This document shows, piece by piece, positions 1 through 7,749 of a stretch of DNA of 19,410 bases. The notes under the pieces were generated by a model. The model saw only the letters and a program-made list of their open reading frames with translations, was not told where the DNA came from and made no database searches. This DNA comes from Candidatus Aerophobetes bacterium Ae_b3b. Its GTDB lineage: Bacteria; Aerophobota; Aerophobia; Aerophobales; AE-B3A. Both the position numbers and the translations under genes were made by a program. How positions within the stretch are numbered: position 1 is the first letter of the stretch; each line of letters starts with the position of its first letter. The stretch spans positions 1 through 19,410 of the forward strand of contig NJBP01000044.1 in NCBI GenBank assembly GCA_005223085.1, given 5' to 3'.

Positions 1-851
1 TTCATCTGAATAGGGGTGAGGAAAACGTCTAGAGCCCCTTCATGGAATAATCTATCTACTATGTGCTCGTAGAGCTCGGGATTCATGTCATCAATATTAG
101 TTTGAATTAAAGAGACTACATCCTCCTGGTAAGCTTTTCTTATTACCCCTATCGACACTCTCAACAAATTAGGGATGGTAAGGTCTCTTTGCCCGGCTCC
201 ATAGCCAATATGCTCTATTTTCATAGGAGGCATCTGGCCAAAGTTTTCAGCTAGATTACTAATAATAGCTGCTCCGGTAGGGGTAACCAGCTCGGCCTCG
301 ATATCGCTGCCATAAACAGGAACCTCTTTTAACAGCTCCAAAGTTGCCGGAGCCGGTAGCGGTAGGATGCCATGGCTACATTTTACGAAGCCTTTACCGA
401 GAGGTAAAGGGGAAGAATACGCCTTCCCTACACCTAAATAATTCATCCCCGCCACTGCTCCCACCACGTCAATAATCGTATCTAAACCGCCTAGTTCATG
501 AAAATGTATCTTTTGTGGGCTTTTTCCATGGATCTTGGCCTCCACGCTGGCGAGTTTGGTAAATATAGCTCGGCTCCGCTCCTTCACCTTTTTTTCCAAC
601 TTACTCTTATCCAGAATAGATAAAATATCCTCAAGTGTCCTTTCCTTTTTTTCCTCTTTAGCACCTATTTTAATTTGGGTGGAGAGAATACCCCGTTTGG
701 CCACTTTTTTTGCCTCAATCCGATAACCAAAAAGGTCTAATTTATCTAGCTCCCTTTTTAGCTCCTCTACCGGCCAGCCCAGATCGACCAATGCTCCCAG
801 CACCATATCTCCACTAATGCCGGAAAAACAGTCAAAATAGGCAGCTCTCAT
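1..851 (-). CDS. larC: LarC, nickel insertion protein for the nickel-pincer nucleotide cofactor (partial, C-terminus beyond left edge)
   Basis: LarC inserts nickel into pyridinium-3,5-bisthiocarboxylic acid mononucleotide in a CTP-dependent step, finishing the cofactor of lactate racemase and related LarA-family enzymes; it acts in the cytoplasm. Reading the minus strand from the ATG at 851-849 gives the family's N-terminal signature (YFDCFSGISGDMVLGALVDLG), then HFHELGGLDTIIDVVGA, the TPTGAAI segment and TNIDDMNPE near codon 250. About 283 codons are open to the left edge, so the C-terminal part is missing from the window. I saw no frameshift in this part; the larC of Lactiplantibacillus plantarum is known to need a programmed one. 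The start overlaps the larB stop as ATGA, so the two are probably translationally coupled. The larE-larB-larC order supports the call. Confidence 0.93.
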   Translation of the reverse strand, partial: MRAAYFDCFSGISGDMVLGALVDLGWPVEELKRELDKLDLFGYRIEAKKVAKRGILSTQIKIGAKEEKKERTLEDILSILDKSKLEKKVKERSRAIFTKLASVEAKIHGKSPQKIHFHELGGLDTIIDVVGAVAGMNYLGVGKAYSSPLPLGKGFVKCSHGILPLPAPATLELLKEVPVYGSDIEAELVTPTGAAIISNLAENFGQMPPMKIEHIGYGAGQRDLTIPNLLRVSIGVIRKAYQEDVVSLIQTNIDDMNPELYEHIVDRLFHEGALDVFLTPIQM

Positions 852-1606
852 TTTTCTCTCCCCATGTGGTTAATCAAACTGGCCATATATCCAGCTCCAA
901 ATCCATTATCGATGTTGACCACTGCTATCCCGGGAGCACAGCTATTAAGCATGGTAAGAAGAGCAGAAACGCCCTTAAAGCTGGCTCCGTATCCTATGGA
1001 GGTGGGTACTGCTATGACTGGTTTACTCACCAGGCCCCCGACTACACTGGGCAGAGCTCCCTCCATACCTGCAACCACAACCAAAACGTTGGCACTAAAG
1101 AGTCTGTCTTTATTGTCAAACAGCCTGTGAATTCCAGCCACCCCTACATCGTAAAGACGATCTACTTTATTACTCATAATTTCTGCCGTCACCGCTGCCT
1201 CCTCGGCTACTGGCATATCTGCGGTTCCTCCACTCACTACCAATATAGTATGAGGGCTTACTTTTTCTTTTCTTTCCCCGAGCACGGCTATCTTTGCCTT
1301 CTCAAAATACCTCACTTCTGGCAGACTATTTTTAATAGCCTGATAAATCTCTTTATTTGCTCGCACAGCCATAACTGTCGATTTATTCTCCCTCATTCGC
1401 TCTGCAATATGGACAATCTGCTCAGGAGTCTTACCCGGGCAAAAAATTACCTCGGGATAGCTTCTTCGCAGCTCCCGATGAGTGTCAATCTTAGCAAAAC
1501 CAAGATCCTGGTAAGGAAGAACTTTTAACTTTTCTAGAGCCTCTTCCACCTTTATCTTACCTGATCTTACCTCTTTTAGCAGATCTCTGATTCGGTCTAC
1601 TTTCAC
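848..1606 (-). CDS. larB: LarB, pyridinium-3,5-biscarboxylic acid mononucleotide synthase
   Basis: LarB carboxylates the pyridinium ring of nicotinic acid adenine dinucleotide and releases AMP, the first step of nickel-pincer cofactor synthesis. The 252-aa length fits the family. The C-terminal two thirds is a PurE (AIR carboxylase)-like domain: SGGTADMPVAEEA at residues 125-137, GMEGALPSVVGGL at 180-192, PTSIGYGASFKG at 201-212 and NIDNGFGAGY at 231-240. The N-terminal FAKIDTHRELR stretch (37-47) is also typical. C223 (in NSCAPG) is in the place expected for the cysteine that forms the covalent pyridine intermediate in the Lactiplantibacillus enzyme (Cys221 there). It lies 6 bases downstream of larE and overlaps larC by 4 bases, so it is the middle gene of one operon. 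Confidence 0.95.
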   Translation of the reverse strand: MKVDRIRDLLKEVRSGKIKVEEALEKLKVLPYQDLGFAKIDTHRELRRSYPEVIFCPGKTPEQIVHIAERMRENKSTVMAVRANKEIYQAIKNSLPEVRYFEKAKIAVLGERKEKVSPHTILVVSGGTADMPVAEEAAVTAEIMSNKVDRLYDVGVAGIHRLFDNKDRLFSANVLVVVAGMEGALPSVVGGLVSKPVIAVPTSIGYGASFKGVSALLTMLNSCAPGIAVVNIDNGFGAGYMASLINHMGREK

Positions 1607-1612
1607 TCTGAT

Positions 1613-2419
1613 TCACCTTTTTTCTAAAACCTCATTCATGCTTCCTGGGCGATAGCCTTCTAGATCAAGTGTAACGTAAGTATATCCTAATCTTTTAAGT
1701 TTATCGATTATCAGCCTTACCATATTTTCCTGCCAGAATAAGCTCATTTCTTCGTGGGCTACCTCGATTCTAGCTATCCCATCATGGTCTCTTATCCTTA
1801 GCTGTCTTATTCCTAGGCCCTTTAAAAATCTTTCCCCCTCATCAATTCTTTTTAATTTTTCTCTGGTTATTCTAGTTCCGTAAGGGATTCGTGAAGCTAG
1901 ACAGGCTAAAGAAGGTTTATTCCAGGTAGGTAGGTTCATTTTATGAGAGAGGCTGCGAATTTCCTCTTTGGTTAAACGAGCCTCCTTTAAAGGACTTTTT
2001 ATACCAAGTTCTTGCCCAGCCTGCCTCCCTGGACGAAAATCAGCCAGGTCATCATAATTGGAAGCATCCGCTACATAGTTTAAACCTTGTCCTTTGGCTA
2101 TCTTATTTAATCTGGAAAACAATTCTCGTTTGCAAAAATAGCATCTTTGAGGAGAATTCTTGAAAAAATCTTGTTTCGATAGCTCCTCTGTCTGGATGAC
2201 GAGATGCTTAACGCCTAATTTTCGAGCTATCTTCTTGGCTGCCTCCAGTTCGGAAGCTGGGTAAGTTTCTGAGCTTGCTGTGGCTGCTACTATCCTTTTT
2301 CCAAGTACATCATGAGCAACCTTAAGAAGGAAAGTACTATCTACTCCCCCGGAGAAAGCGATGAGAACGCTTCCCATATTAGATAAGATTTTTTTGAGGC
2401 TGACTAGTTTTTCCTCCAC
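1613..2419 (-). CDS. larE: LarE, ATP-dependent sulfurtransferase (three-cysteine type)
   Basis: LarE adenylates the carboxylates of the pyridinium intermediate and turns them into thiocarboxylates. The 268-aa protein has the PP-loop ATP-binding motif SGGVDS at residues 23-28. C93 and C96 (RCYFCKRE) plus C173 (SLACLASRIPYGTRIT) form the three-cysteine set. Family knowledge: some LarE proteins sacrifice one cysteine per sulfur, whereas three-cysteine forms such as that of Thermotoga maritima bind a [4Fe-4S] cluster that can carry the extra sulfur; this protein should be the latter kind. The start is GTG: an in-frame TGA lies seven codons upstream and no ATG fits, and AAGGGG sits about 6 bases before it. 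It is the first gene of the lar operon, behind a good promoter. Confidence 0.95.
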   Translation of the reverse strand: MEEKLVSLKKILSNMGSVLIAFSGGVDSTFLLKVAHDVLGKRIVAATASSETYPASELEAAKKIARKLGVKHLVIQTEELSKQDFFKNSPQRCYFCKRELFSRLNKIAKGQGLNYVADASNYDDLADFRPGRQAGQELGIKSPLKEARLTKEEIRSLSHKMNLPTWNKPSLACLASRIPYGTRITREKLKRIDEGERFLKGLGIRQLRIRDHDGIARIEVAHEEMSLFWQENMVRLIIDKLKRLGYTYVTLDLEGYRPGSMNEVLEKR

Positions 2420-2450
2420 AAAAACCCCTTTTTTCTCTCAAGATGGGGTA

Positions 2451-2478
2451 ATTCTAGCCTATTACCTGATCTTGTCAA
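2451..2478 (-). promoter_or_regulatory. Promoter for larEBC
   Basis: On the minus strand, TTGACA (2478-2473) and TAGAAT (2456-2451) are separated by 16 bases, close to the sigma-70 consensus. Transcription would start near 2444, about 25 bases before the larE GTG. The 245-base space between larE and lipA holds this promoter and presumably one for lipA in the other direction; I could not settle on a lipA promoter. Confidence 0.55.
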
Positions 2479-2664
2479 ACACCTCGTTTTTTTCAAATTT
2501 CCAGACCGGACTTGCCAAAATTCCATTTTTCATACATGATATGAAAGAACAAGGTAATAAAATCTTTTTTCTTTCACTGTCAGAGACTCTGTATTGATCA
2601 AGTTGTTTAGTCTTATATTTTGCCTGGGAGTAGGAATGATTATTTATTCGGGGGATGGTAGAAA

Positions 2665-3549
2665 ATGAGTTTTCCTCTCTGGATCAAGAAAAGAGCCCCT
2701 AAGGAAGAGATTCTTCAGGAGATGAAGCATCTTCTTCGCAGTCTTTCCCTTCACACCGTCTGCGAAGAAGCAAGGTGCCCCAATATAGGGGAATGTTTTG
2801 CTAAAAAAACAGCCACTTTTATGATCCTGGGGAATAGATGTACTAGAAATTGTCGATTTTGTGCGGTAGAGAAGGGGAATCCTCTTCCCCTTGATTTTTC
2901 TCAGCCGGAGAATGTAGGGCGGGCGGTAAATAGGCTCGACTTAAAGTATGTGGTTATAACCTCGGTGACCAGGGATGATTTACCAGATGGAGGAGCCAGC
3001 CAATTTACCCGAACCATAAAAGAAATAAGAAGAATCGATAAGGATGGGATCAGGATCGAGATCTTAATCCCTGATTTTAAGGGTTCTCTGTCCTCCCTTA
3101 AAGCAGTGATAGGGGCAAAACCTGATGTTCTGAACCATAATCTGGAGACAGTTCCCCGCCTCTATAGGGCGGTAAGGCCAAAGGCTGATTATTCAAGGTC
3201 ACTTGAGCTTTTGAGACGGAGTAAAGAAATGAACTCGGGTATTTATACTAAATCTGGACTGATGGTGGGCCTAGGGGAGAGCTTTGGCGAAGTGGTTGAA
3301 GTAATGAAGGATTTAAGAGAAATCGGTTGTGATATTCTCACCATCGGTCAGTACCTAAGGCCTTCCCCTGAACATCTTGAGGTAAAAGAGTTTGTGGAGC
3401 CTCGGAAATTCAAAAAATACGAGAAAATAGGCCGATCCTTGGGTTTTTCCTGTGTAGCTGCCTCTCCATTTGTAAGGAGTTCCTATCAAGCCAAAGAGGC
3501 TTTAGAGAAGATAAAGGGAGAGCATCATCAAGCAAATGGGGCACGGTAG
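2665..3549 (+). CDS. lipA: Lipoyl synthase (radical SAM)
   Basis: LipA inserts two sulfurs at C6 and C8 of an octanoyl chain bound to a lipoyl domain (E2 subunits or glycine-cleavage H protein), using two [4Fe-4S] clusters. Both cluster motifs are visible: the auxiliary cluster C33-x4-C38-x5-C44 ([12 protein letters not shown]) and the radical-SAM cluster C59-x3-C63-x2-C66 (CTRNCRFC). The family's closing RSSY, whose serine ligates the auxiliary cluster, is at 271-274. At 294 aa it is in the normal range. The ATG follows GGGGGA by 9 bases. No lipB or lplA is next to it, so the octanoyl donor enzyme must be elsewhere. The last codon and stop lie inside a dispersed palindromic repeat, so the final few residues may have been altered by that insertion. 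Confidence 0.97.
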   Translation: MSFPLWIKKRAPKEEILQEMKHLLRSLSLHTVCEEARCPNIGECFAKKTATFMILGNRCTRNCRFCAVEKGNPLPLDFSQPENVGRAVNRLDLKYVVITSVTRDDLPDGGASQFTRTIKEIRRIDKDGIRIEILIPDFKGSLSSLKAVIGAKPDVLNHNLETVPRLYRAVRPKADYSRSLELLRRSKEMNSGIYTKSGLMVGLGESFGEVVEVMKDLREIGCDILTIGQYLRPSPEHLEVKEFVEPRKFKKYEKIGRSLGFSCVAASPFVRSSYQAKEALEKIKGEHHQANGAR

Positions 3550-3600
3550 CCGCAACCTGAAGGTTGCGCTTGCTTGCGCAGGCTAAAGCCTGCGACTACC
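3545..3600. repeat. Double-hairpin palindromic repeat (REP/MITE-like) overlapping the lipA stop codon
   Basis: This 56-base element has outer arms GGTAG (3545-3549) and CTACC (3596-3600) and two inner hairpins with 7-base perfect stems. The first is CGCAACC-TGAA-GGTTGCG at 3551-3568, the second CGCAGGC-TAAA-GCCTGCG at 3577-3594. Together they form a three-way-junction-like structure. I have a general impression that elements built from GCAACC..GGTTGC and GCAGGC..GCCTGC hairpins recur in several environmental bacterial genomes. Only one copy is in this window, so its dispersed nature is inferred. The TAG of its left arm serves as the lipA stop codon. It could also act as a bidirectional transcription barrier, though no T-run follows it. 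Confidence 0.75.
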
Positions 3601-3679
3601 AGATTATAAATGGGCAAGTTCATTCGCCCTGGGATAATTTATAAATTCTTAGGCCTCAAATAATAAGGAGTAAAGACCA

Positions 3680-4483
3680 ATGAAAATCTACATTATGGTT
3701 GATCTTGAGGGGATAACCGGGGTAGTGAGTTCTGAGAGACAAGCAAGGCCGGGAAGTGATGGATATGAAGAGGCAAGAAGCCTTTTAATGTCTGATCTTA
3801 ATGCAGCCATTGAGGGTGCTCTTGAGGGAGGAGCAACAGAAATTGTGGTCTATGATATGCACTATTATGGGCTAAATGTTATTTTAAATGAGCTTCATCC
3901 CAGAGCAAAGATTATTATGGGTAATCCCCATGTAGTTCCCCCGGAGCTAGGGCTTAATGGGAGCTATCAGGGGATGATGATGGTGGGATACCATGCCATG
4001 GCCGAGACAAAAGGAGCTCTTTTACCTCATACCTATGCTCTTGATATGAAAAGCCTTTATCTAAATGGCGTATTGATGGGCGAGATCGGTCTTGAGGCAG
4101 CAATTGCCGGCACTTTTGGAGTTCCACTAATTATGATAAGCGCTGATTCAAAGGGAATGGAAGAGGCGGAAAAACTATTGAAACGCGTGGAAAAGGCCGT
4201 GGTCAAGTACGCTATAAGTAAGGAGGGGGCGGTTTGCCTACCGGCTTCAACGACGAAGGAGATTATAAGGAAGAGGGCAAAAATTGCCGTGGAAAAAATA
4301 GATAGGTTCACTCCCTACAAAGTTCTCTCCCCTTATGAAATAAAGCTAGAATTTTATGAGAGAGGTTCTGCCGAAAAGGCGTCAAAGATAAGCAGGGTAA
4401 ACAGGTTGGATGATACAACTATCCAGTTGAAGGGGGATGATCTTCCCCTTCTGTGGAAGAGATTCACCAGTAAATATCAATAA
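3680..4483 (+). CDS. M55-family zinc D-aminopeptidase (DppA-like)
   Basis: M55 peptidases release N-terminal D-amino acids such as D-Ala from short peptides; Bacillus subtilis DppA is the type member, a cytoplasmic decamer with a two-zinc site. The 267-aa protein follows DppA along its length. MVDLEG places D8 and E10, and H61 (YDMHYYG), H105 (VGYHAMA) and E135 (MGEIGLEA) complete the metal ligands; H117 (LPHTYA) matches the catalytic histidine region. AAGGAG at 3665-3670 sits 9 bases before the ATG. There is no dipeptide transporter beside it, unlike the Bacillus dpp operon, so peptidoglycan peptide turnover or general D-peptide scavenging are the likely roles. Its arginine codons are almost all AGA/AGG (11 of 12 by hand count). 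Confidence 0.9.
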   Translation: MKIYIMVDLEGITGVVSSERQARPGSDGYEEARSLLMSDLNAAIEGALEGGATEIVVYDMHYYGLNVILNELHPRAKIIMGNPHVVPPELGLNGSYQGMMMVGYHAMAETKGALLPHTYALDMKSLYLNGVLMGEIGLEAAIAGTFGVPLIMISADSKGMEEAEKLLKRVEKAVVKYAISKEGAVCLPASTTKEIIRKRAKIAVEKIDRFTPYKVLSPYEIKLEFYERGSAEKASKISRVNRLDDTTIQLKGDDLPLLWKRFTSKYQ

Positions 4484-4532
4484 TAGATTATCAACTTGCC
4501 TCACTTACACAAAAGATGAAAGGGAGAAGAAA

Positions 4533-5048
4533 ATGGAAGTAAGAGAAGCTATTGAAAAAAGGAGAAGTGTTCGAGCTTATGAGGATAGGCCCATTCCAGA
4601 GGAGAAACTAAGAAGGGTCCTTGAGGCAGCAAGATTAGCACCCTCTGCCTCTAATCAACAGCCCTGGAAATTTGTAGTGGTTCAGGATGTTGAGTCACGG
4701 AAAAAGCTCGCCCGGGCAGCCGGAAATGAGAGCTTTGTAGGCGAGGCTCCGGTAGTTATTGCCGCAGTAGCCCTTCGCACAGATCATATTATGATGTGTG
4801 GAGTTCACAGCTATCCAGTGGACCTTGCCATTGCCGTAGACCACATCACTTTAGCCGCTGTTGAAGAAGGGCTGGGAAGTTGCTGGATTGGTGCTTTCTC
4901 CCAGGCGGAAGTTAAACGCATTCTCAATATTCCCAGGCAATACATGGTCGTTGCCCTTTTGCCAATCGGGTATCCCGCTGAAACCGGTGGGTTAAAATCA
5001 CGCAAACCATTGGAGACAATAGTCTCTTACGAGACCTTTTCTGAATAA
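4533..5048 (+). CDS. Nitroreductase-family flavoprotein
   Basis: A small FMN-dependent nitroreductase-fold protein of 171 aa. The N-terminus VREAIEKRRSVRAYEDRPIPEEKL holds the family's RRSVR FMN-phosphate contact, followed by APSASNQQPWKFVVV (the SxxNxQPW motif). The C-terminal half has EGLGSCWIGAF and the LLPIGYPAE stretch. The reading frame is open further upstream, but the ATG at 4533 is preceded by AGGGAGAAG and begins exactly where family similarity begins, so I use that start. It lies 49 bases after the M55 peptidase and may be cotranscribed. The CGVHSYPVDLAIAVDHITLAA region is the usual dimer helix. Physiological substrate is unknown; the family also covers enoate, flavin and quinone reductases. 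Confidence 0.88.
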   Translation: MEVREAIEKRRSVRAYEDRPIPEEKLRRVLEAARLAPSASNQQPWKFVVVQDVESRKKLARAAGNESFVGEAPVVIAAVALRTDHIMMCGVHSYPVDLAIAVDHITLAAVEEGLGSCWIGAFSQAEVKRILNIPRQYMVVALLPIGYPAETGGLKSRKPLETIVSYETFSE

Positions 5049-5167
5049 TAAGAGGGGCTAAAATTTTCAAACCTTTAACTTTGTCAAGGATTCAAGGGTT
5101 AAATCCAATTCTAAAAAACCAGAGATCAACCCAGGCCTTTTCAAAAAAATTTGAAATTTCCCCCTCC

Positions 5168-5196
5168 TTGACAAGTAAAACTATACGCGACATAAT
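5168..5196 (+). promoter_or_regulatory. Sigma-70-type promoter upstream of the hydroxyacid dehydrogenase
   Basis: TTGACA (5168-5173), a 17-base spacer and CATAAT (5191-5196) give a near-consensus promoter on the plus strand. Transcription would start near 5203, giving a leader of roughly 240 bases before the ATG at 5443. The palindrome at 5209-5222 falls just after the predicted start, where a repressor would block it. Confidence 0.55.
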
Positions 5197-5208
5197 CAAA
5201 ATGTCATG

Positions 5209-5222
5209 TTTGTACGGACAAA
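5209..5222. promoter_or_regulatory. Candidate operator palindrome TTTGT-N4-ACAAA
   Basis: TTTGT (5209-5213), four bases ACGG, then ACAAA (5218-5222). It lies about 6-20 bases after the predicted transcription start of the 5168 promoter. The core differs from the palindrome in front of iclR (TTGTTCG-N7-CGAACAA), so I cannot say the same regulator binds. A second symmetric element, AGTATC-TGTA-GATACT at 5254-5269, follows. Confidence 0.3.
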
Positions 5223-5442
5223 GAGCTTTCGCCGAAAAGACGGTCAAAGGGAGAGTATCTGTAGATACTTAAAGCCTGTCGTGAGAATGGCAACATTCAC
5301 CAATATGTTTTCCCATCCGCGGTAATTCATCGTTCTGGACCACCGACGAAAATCAAAAAGACGGCCAGAAAAAAGTGAGACAAGATAACCTCACCTTGAT
5401 GCAGCGCAGAGAAAGCCAAACAGTTTGAGGAGCAGAAAGCCC

Positions 5443-6453
5443 ATGAAGCATTTCAAGGTTGTTGTTACTGATTACCCGACACAGTATGATTTTCAGGTAG
5501 AAAAGGAGATTCTCGCCGTAATCGGTGCAGAACTCTACACCGTCGATTGTCGAACAGAACAAGAAGTGCTCGATTGTTGTCAGGATGCCGATGCGGTGAT
5601 GACGGTGTATGCCCCAGTGGGTGCACGTGCGGTTGGGGCGTTTAGCCGGTGCAGGATTATCGCGCGTTATGGCGTCGGCGTAGATAATATAGATATCCCT
5701 GCGGCAACCAGACGGGGCATTGTGGTTGTAAATGTACCCGATTACTGCATGTATGAAGTTGCTCTGCATACTGTATCTTTAGTGCTCTGCCTCAGTCGGA
5801 GAATCCTCATCTTACATCACGAGGTAACCGTGAGGCACAATTGGGATGTTGCGGCAGCCAAACCCGTCTTTCGCCTGAAAGGACAGACCCTGGGTCTCGT
5901 GGGCTTTGGTAGGATTGCACAGGTTGTGGCTGACTTGGTAAAGGGCTTTGATTTGTCTATTCTTGCCTTTGATCCCTATGTCAACCGTGACGTTGCTGAG
6001 GTTCGCGGAGTTCAGCTGGTCGAGCTCGAAGACCTCTTGGTGCGCTCGGATTTTGTCTCCGTTCATGCGCCCCTTACCGCCGAAACCAAATACCTGATTG
6101 GAAAATCTGAATTACAAAAAATGAAGCCCACGGCATTTCTCATTAACACAGCAAGAGCAGCAATTGTCGATCAAAAGGTACTGTACCAGGCTCTCAAAAA
6201 TGGCTGGATCGCTGGTGCGGGATTGGACGTTCTGGAAGAGGAACCACCCAAAGAGAGTAATCCCTTGCTCAGCTTGGATAATGTGGTCATTACGCCCCAT
6301 GCCGCCTCCTATTCGATACAATCCTACCAGGAGGTACGCGAAAGGGCTACCCAGGAAGTTGTTCGGGTTCTTTCCGGCAAGTGGCCCAGGCCGATCGCAT
6401 TTCTTAATCCTGAGGTTAAGAACCGCGTATGGTGGGCAAAAAGCAACCATTAA
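5443..6453 (+). CDS. NAD-dependent D-2-hydroxyacid dehydrogenase (SerA/CtBP-like family)
   Basis: Enzymes of this family reduce 2-oxo acids to D-2-hydroxy acids or run the reverse with NAD(P); members include D-phosphoglycerate, glyoxylate and D-lactate dehydrogenases. The 336-aa protein has the substrate domain at residues 1-~100 (VVVTDY.., YGVGVDNIDI, VPDYCMYEVALHT), the Rossmann glycines GLVGFGRIAQ at 151-160, and the catalytic set R238 (NTARAAIVD), E267 (DVLEEEPP) and H286 (TPHAAS). The frame is open from a TTG at 5425, but GAGGAG at 5427-5432 sits 10 bases before the ATG at 5443, which also matches the family start. Arginine codons are mostly CGN (13 of 21 by hand count), unlike the preceding genes. 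It converges on the UroD-family gene, with 18 bases between stops. Exact substrate cannot be told. Confidence 0.9.
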   Translation: MKHFKVVVTDYPTQYDFQVEKEILAVIGAELYTVDCRTEQEVLDCCQDADAVMTVYAPVGARAVGAFSRCRIIARYGVGVDNIDIPAATRRGIVVVNVPDYCMYEVALHTVSLVLCLSRRILILHHEVTVRHNWDVAAAKPVFRLKGQTLGLVGFGRIAQVVADLVKGFDLSILAFDPYVNRDVAEVRGVQLVELEDLLVRSDFVSVHAPLTAETKYLIGKSELQKMKPTAFLINTARAAIVDQKVLYQALKNGWIAGAGLDVLEEEPPKESNPLLSLDNVVITPHAASYSIQSYQEVRERATQEVVRVLSGKWPRPIAFLNPEVKNRVWWAKSNH

Positions 6454-6471
6454 TTACTAAAACGCGAAATA

Positions 6472-7641
6472 TCACGATATCGGATACCCGCCGTATTCAT
6501 ACGCAGCATCGTACATGGCTACAATATTCTCTGGCGGGACATCGGGCTCAAAACTGTGAGCCGGTCCTAAAATATAGGCGCCGCCGGGGGCGTAGGTTTT
6601 TATGGTATGTCTAACCGCCTCTTTGATCTCGTCCGGTGTTCCGTTGCACAAAAGCTCCTGGGTGTCAATCCCTCCACAAAAGGTGAGGTCTTTACCGAAT
6701 TCCTTTTTGAGTCGCCAGGGTTCCATATGCTTAGCTAATGGCTGCACGGGATTTAAGATTTCCACCCCGTTCTCAATGAAATCCGGGATAACCTCATACA
6801 CTGAACCGCAGCTATGTCGGTAGATTTTTGCACTCGTATATTTCTTGATGTGGGCAATCATCTTCTTTTCATACGGCTTAATGAAGGTAACATAATCTTT
6901 GCGAGAGCAGAGAAGACCATTTTGAGTGCCCATATCACCGTAGGTAGCAACGATGTCCACGTAATCACCAAGGGGTCCGATGAAATGCTCCACAATCCCA
7001 AACCCCACTTCTAGGAGCCTGTCGGCAAGCGCAAAGAAAAAGTCCGGATCTAATTTCATGTCCAGAAAGAACTTGTCCCATCCACTGAGCAGGGCATACA
7101 TCAAGAAAGGAAAGGCCAGAAGATTATCGACGACGATAACATAATTGGTGTTTTCTCTCAAATCCTTAGCTTCCTCTATTTTGCCCACAGAAAGTTTATG
7201 AAAATCATTAGGGGAGGGCCAGTATGGGTAGTGTTTGAGCTCCTTCTTGCTCATACACTGCTTGAGAGGAAAATAAAATACGTCATCGAAATAACCCATT
7301 TTTTTTACCCTCAAACCGCAATATACTCCCAAAACGGTTTTTGTTCCGTCAGCCTTCACCACAACTTCCGGAGCATTAGGGTCTATCCGCCTAAAATCAG
7401 AGTGAAACCGTTGGATTACCCGCTCATCAATATTCATTACCGAGTTGAAGGCAAAAGAAAGCTTCGGCTTCTCGTAATTCTTTATTCCTAGATAGTGGCA
7501 GAGCTTGGTATAGTTCTTCCCATCGGGCGGACACTCTAAGATGTCGGTAGAAAGTGTGGCCCCAAAAATAATCGGGACTCGATCCGGTTCTTGGTGACCA
7601 ATTGCAGTAAGAACCCTTTCTCGTGAAGTACATTCTTTCAT
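6472..7641 (-). CDS. Uroporphyrinogen decarboxylase (URO-D) family protein, methyltransferase-like
   Basis: The 389-aa protein belongs to the URO-D superfamily branch that includes zinc methyltransferases acting on corrinoid proteins (MtaA/CmuA type) and many uncharacterised members. Visible signs are the opening SRERVLTAIGHQEPDRVP, the central GDMGTQNGLLCSRKDYVTFIKPY (residues ~235-257), a likely zinc set H276-x-C278 (RHSCGS) with C322 (FCGGID), and the closing GGAYILGPAHSFEPDVPPENIVAMYDA. The H-x-C...C set argues against heme synthesis and for a methyl- or thiol-related reaction. It follows the ABC permease gene by 108 bases on the same strand, so its substrate may be what the importer brings in; genes of this type often sit beside sugar ABC transporters in anaerobes. 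Real substrate unknown. Confidence 0.85.
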   Translation of the reverse strand: MKECTSRERVLTAIGHQEPDRVPIIFGATLSTDILECPPDGKNYTKLCHYLGIKNYEKPKLSFAFNSVMNIDERVIQRFHSDFRRIDPNAPEVVVKADGTKTVLGVYCGLRVKKMGYFDDVFYFPLKQCMSKKELKHYPYWPSPNDFHKLSVGKIEEAKDLRENTNYVIVVDNLLAFPFLMYALLSGWDKFFLDMKLDPDFFFALADRLLEVGFGIVEHFIGPLGDYVDIVATYGDMGTQNGLLCSRKDYVTFIKPYEKKMIAHIKKYTSAKIYRHSCGSVYEVIPDFIENGVEILNPVQPLAKHMEPWRLKKEFGKDLTFCGGIDTQELLCNGTPDEIKEAVRHTIKTYAPGGAYILGPAHSFEPDVPPENIVAMYDAAYEYGGYPIS

Positions 7642-7659
7642 TTGTTTTCTTCCAAACCT

Positions 7660-7677
7660 CCTCGGGGATTACCGAGG
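7660..7677 (-). promoter_or_regulatory. Small hairpin overlapping a Shine-Dalgarno-like sequence before the URO-D gene
   Basis: On the minus strand CCTCGG-TAATCC-CCGAGG is directly followed by AGG, so the downstream arm is part of CCGAGGAGG. That purine run is 15 bases or more from the ATG at 7641, while a GGAAG closer to the ATG may be the true ribosome site. It could tune translation of the last gene in the operon, or be chance. Confidence 0.25.
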
Positions 7678-7749
7678 TACCAGCACCTGGTCGACGAACT
7701 CTAGTAACCGCTTCTAACTGATGGAGAGAAGTTCACTATCCGCACGGTC

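Larger units (their letters stand above)
5049..5442 (+). other. 394-base intergenic region with a promoter and two palindromes
   Basis: No convincing gene lies here; a 63-codon frame at 5081-5272 has low-complexity, unfamiliar content. The region holds a consensus promoter at 5168-5196 and two palindromes downstream of it, so it looks like a long regulated leader for the hydroxyacid dehydrogenase at 5443. Confidence 0.5.

Noticed and set aside
866-1528. 220-codon open frame on the plus strand opposite larB
   Set aside because: It is the mirror of larB, whose motifs are complete; the translated content is rich in His, Cys, Tyr and Ser and resembles no family.
4437-4532. Extended N-terminus of the nitroreductase
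   Set aside because: The upstream codons overlap the M55 gene end and do not match the family; the ATG at 4533 has its own ribosome site.
5081-5272. 63-codon frame between the nitroreductase and the dehydrogenase
   Set aside because: No ribosome site or family pattern, and it contains the promoter at 5168 and the palindromes.
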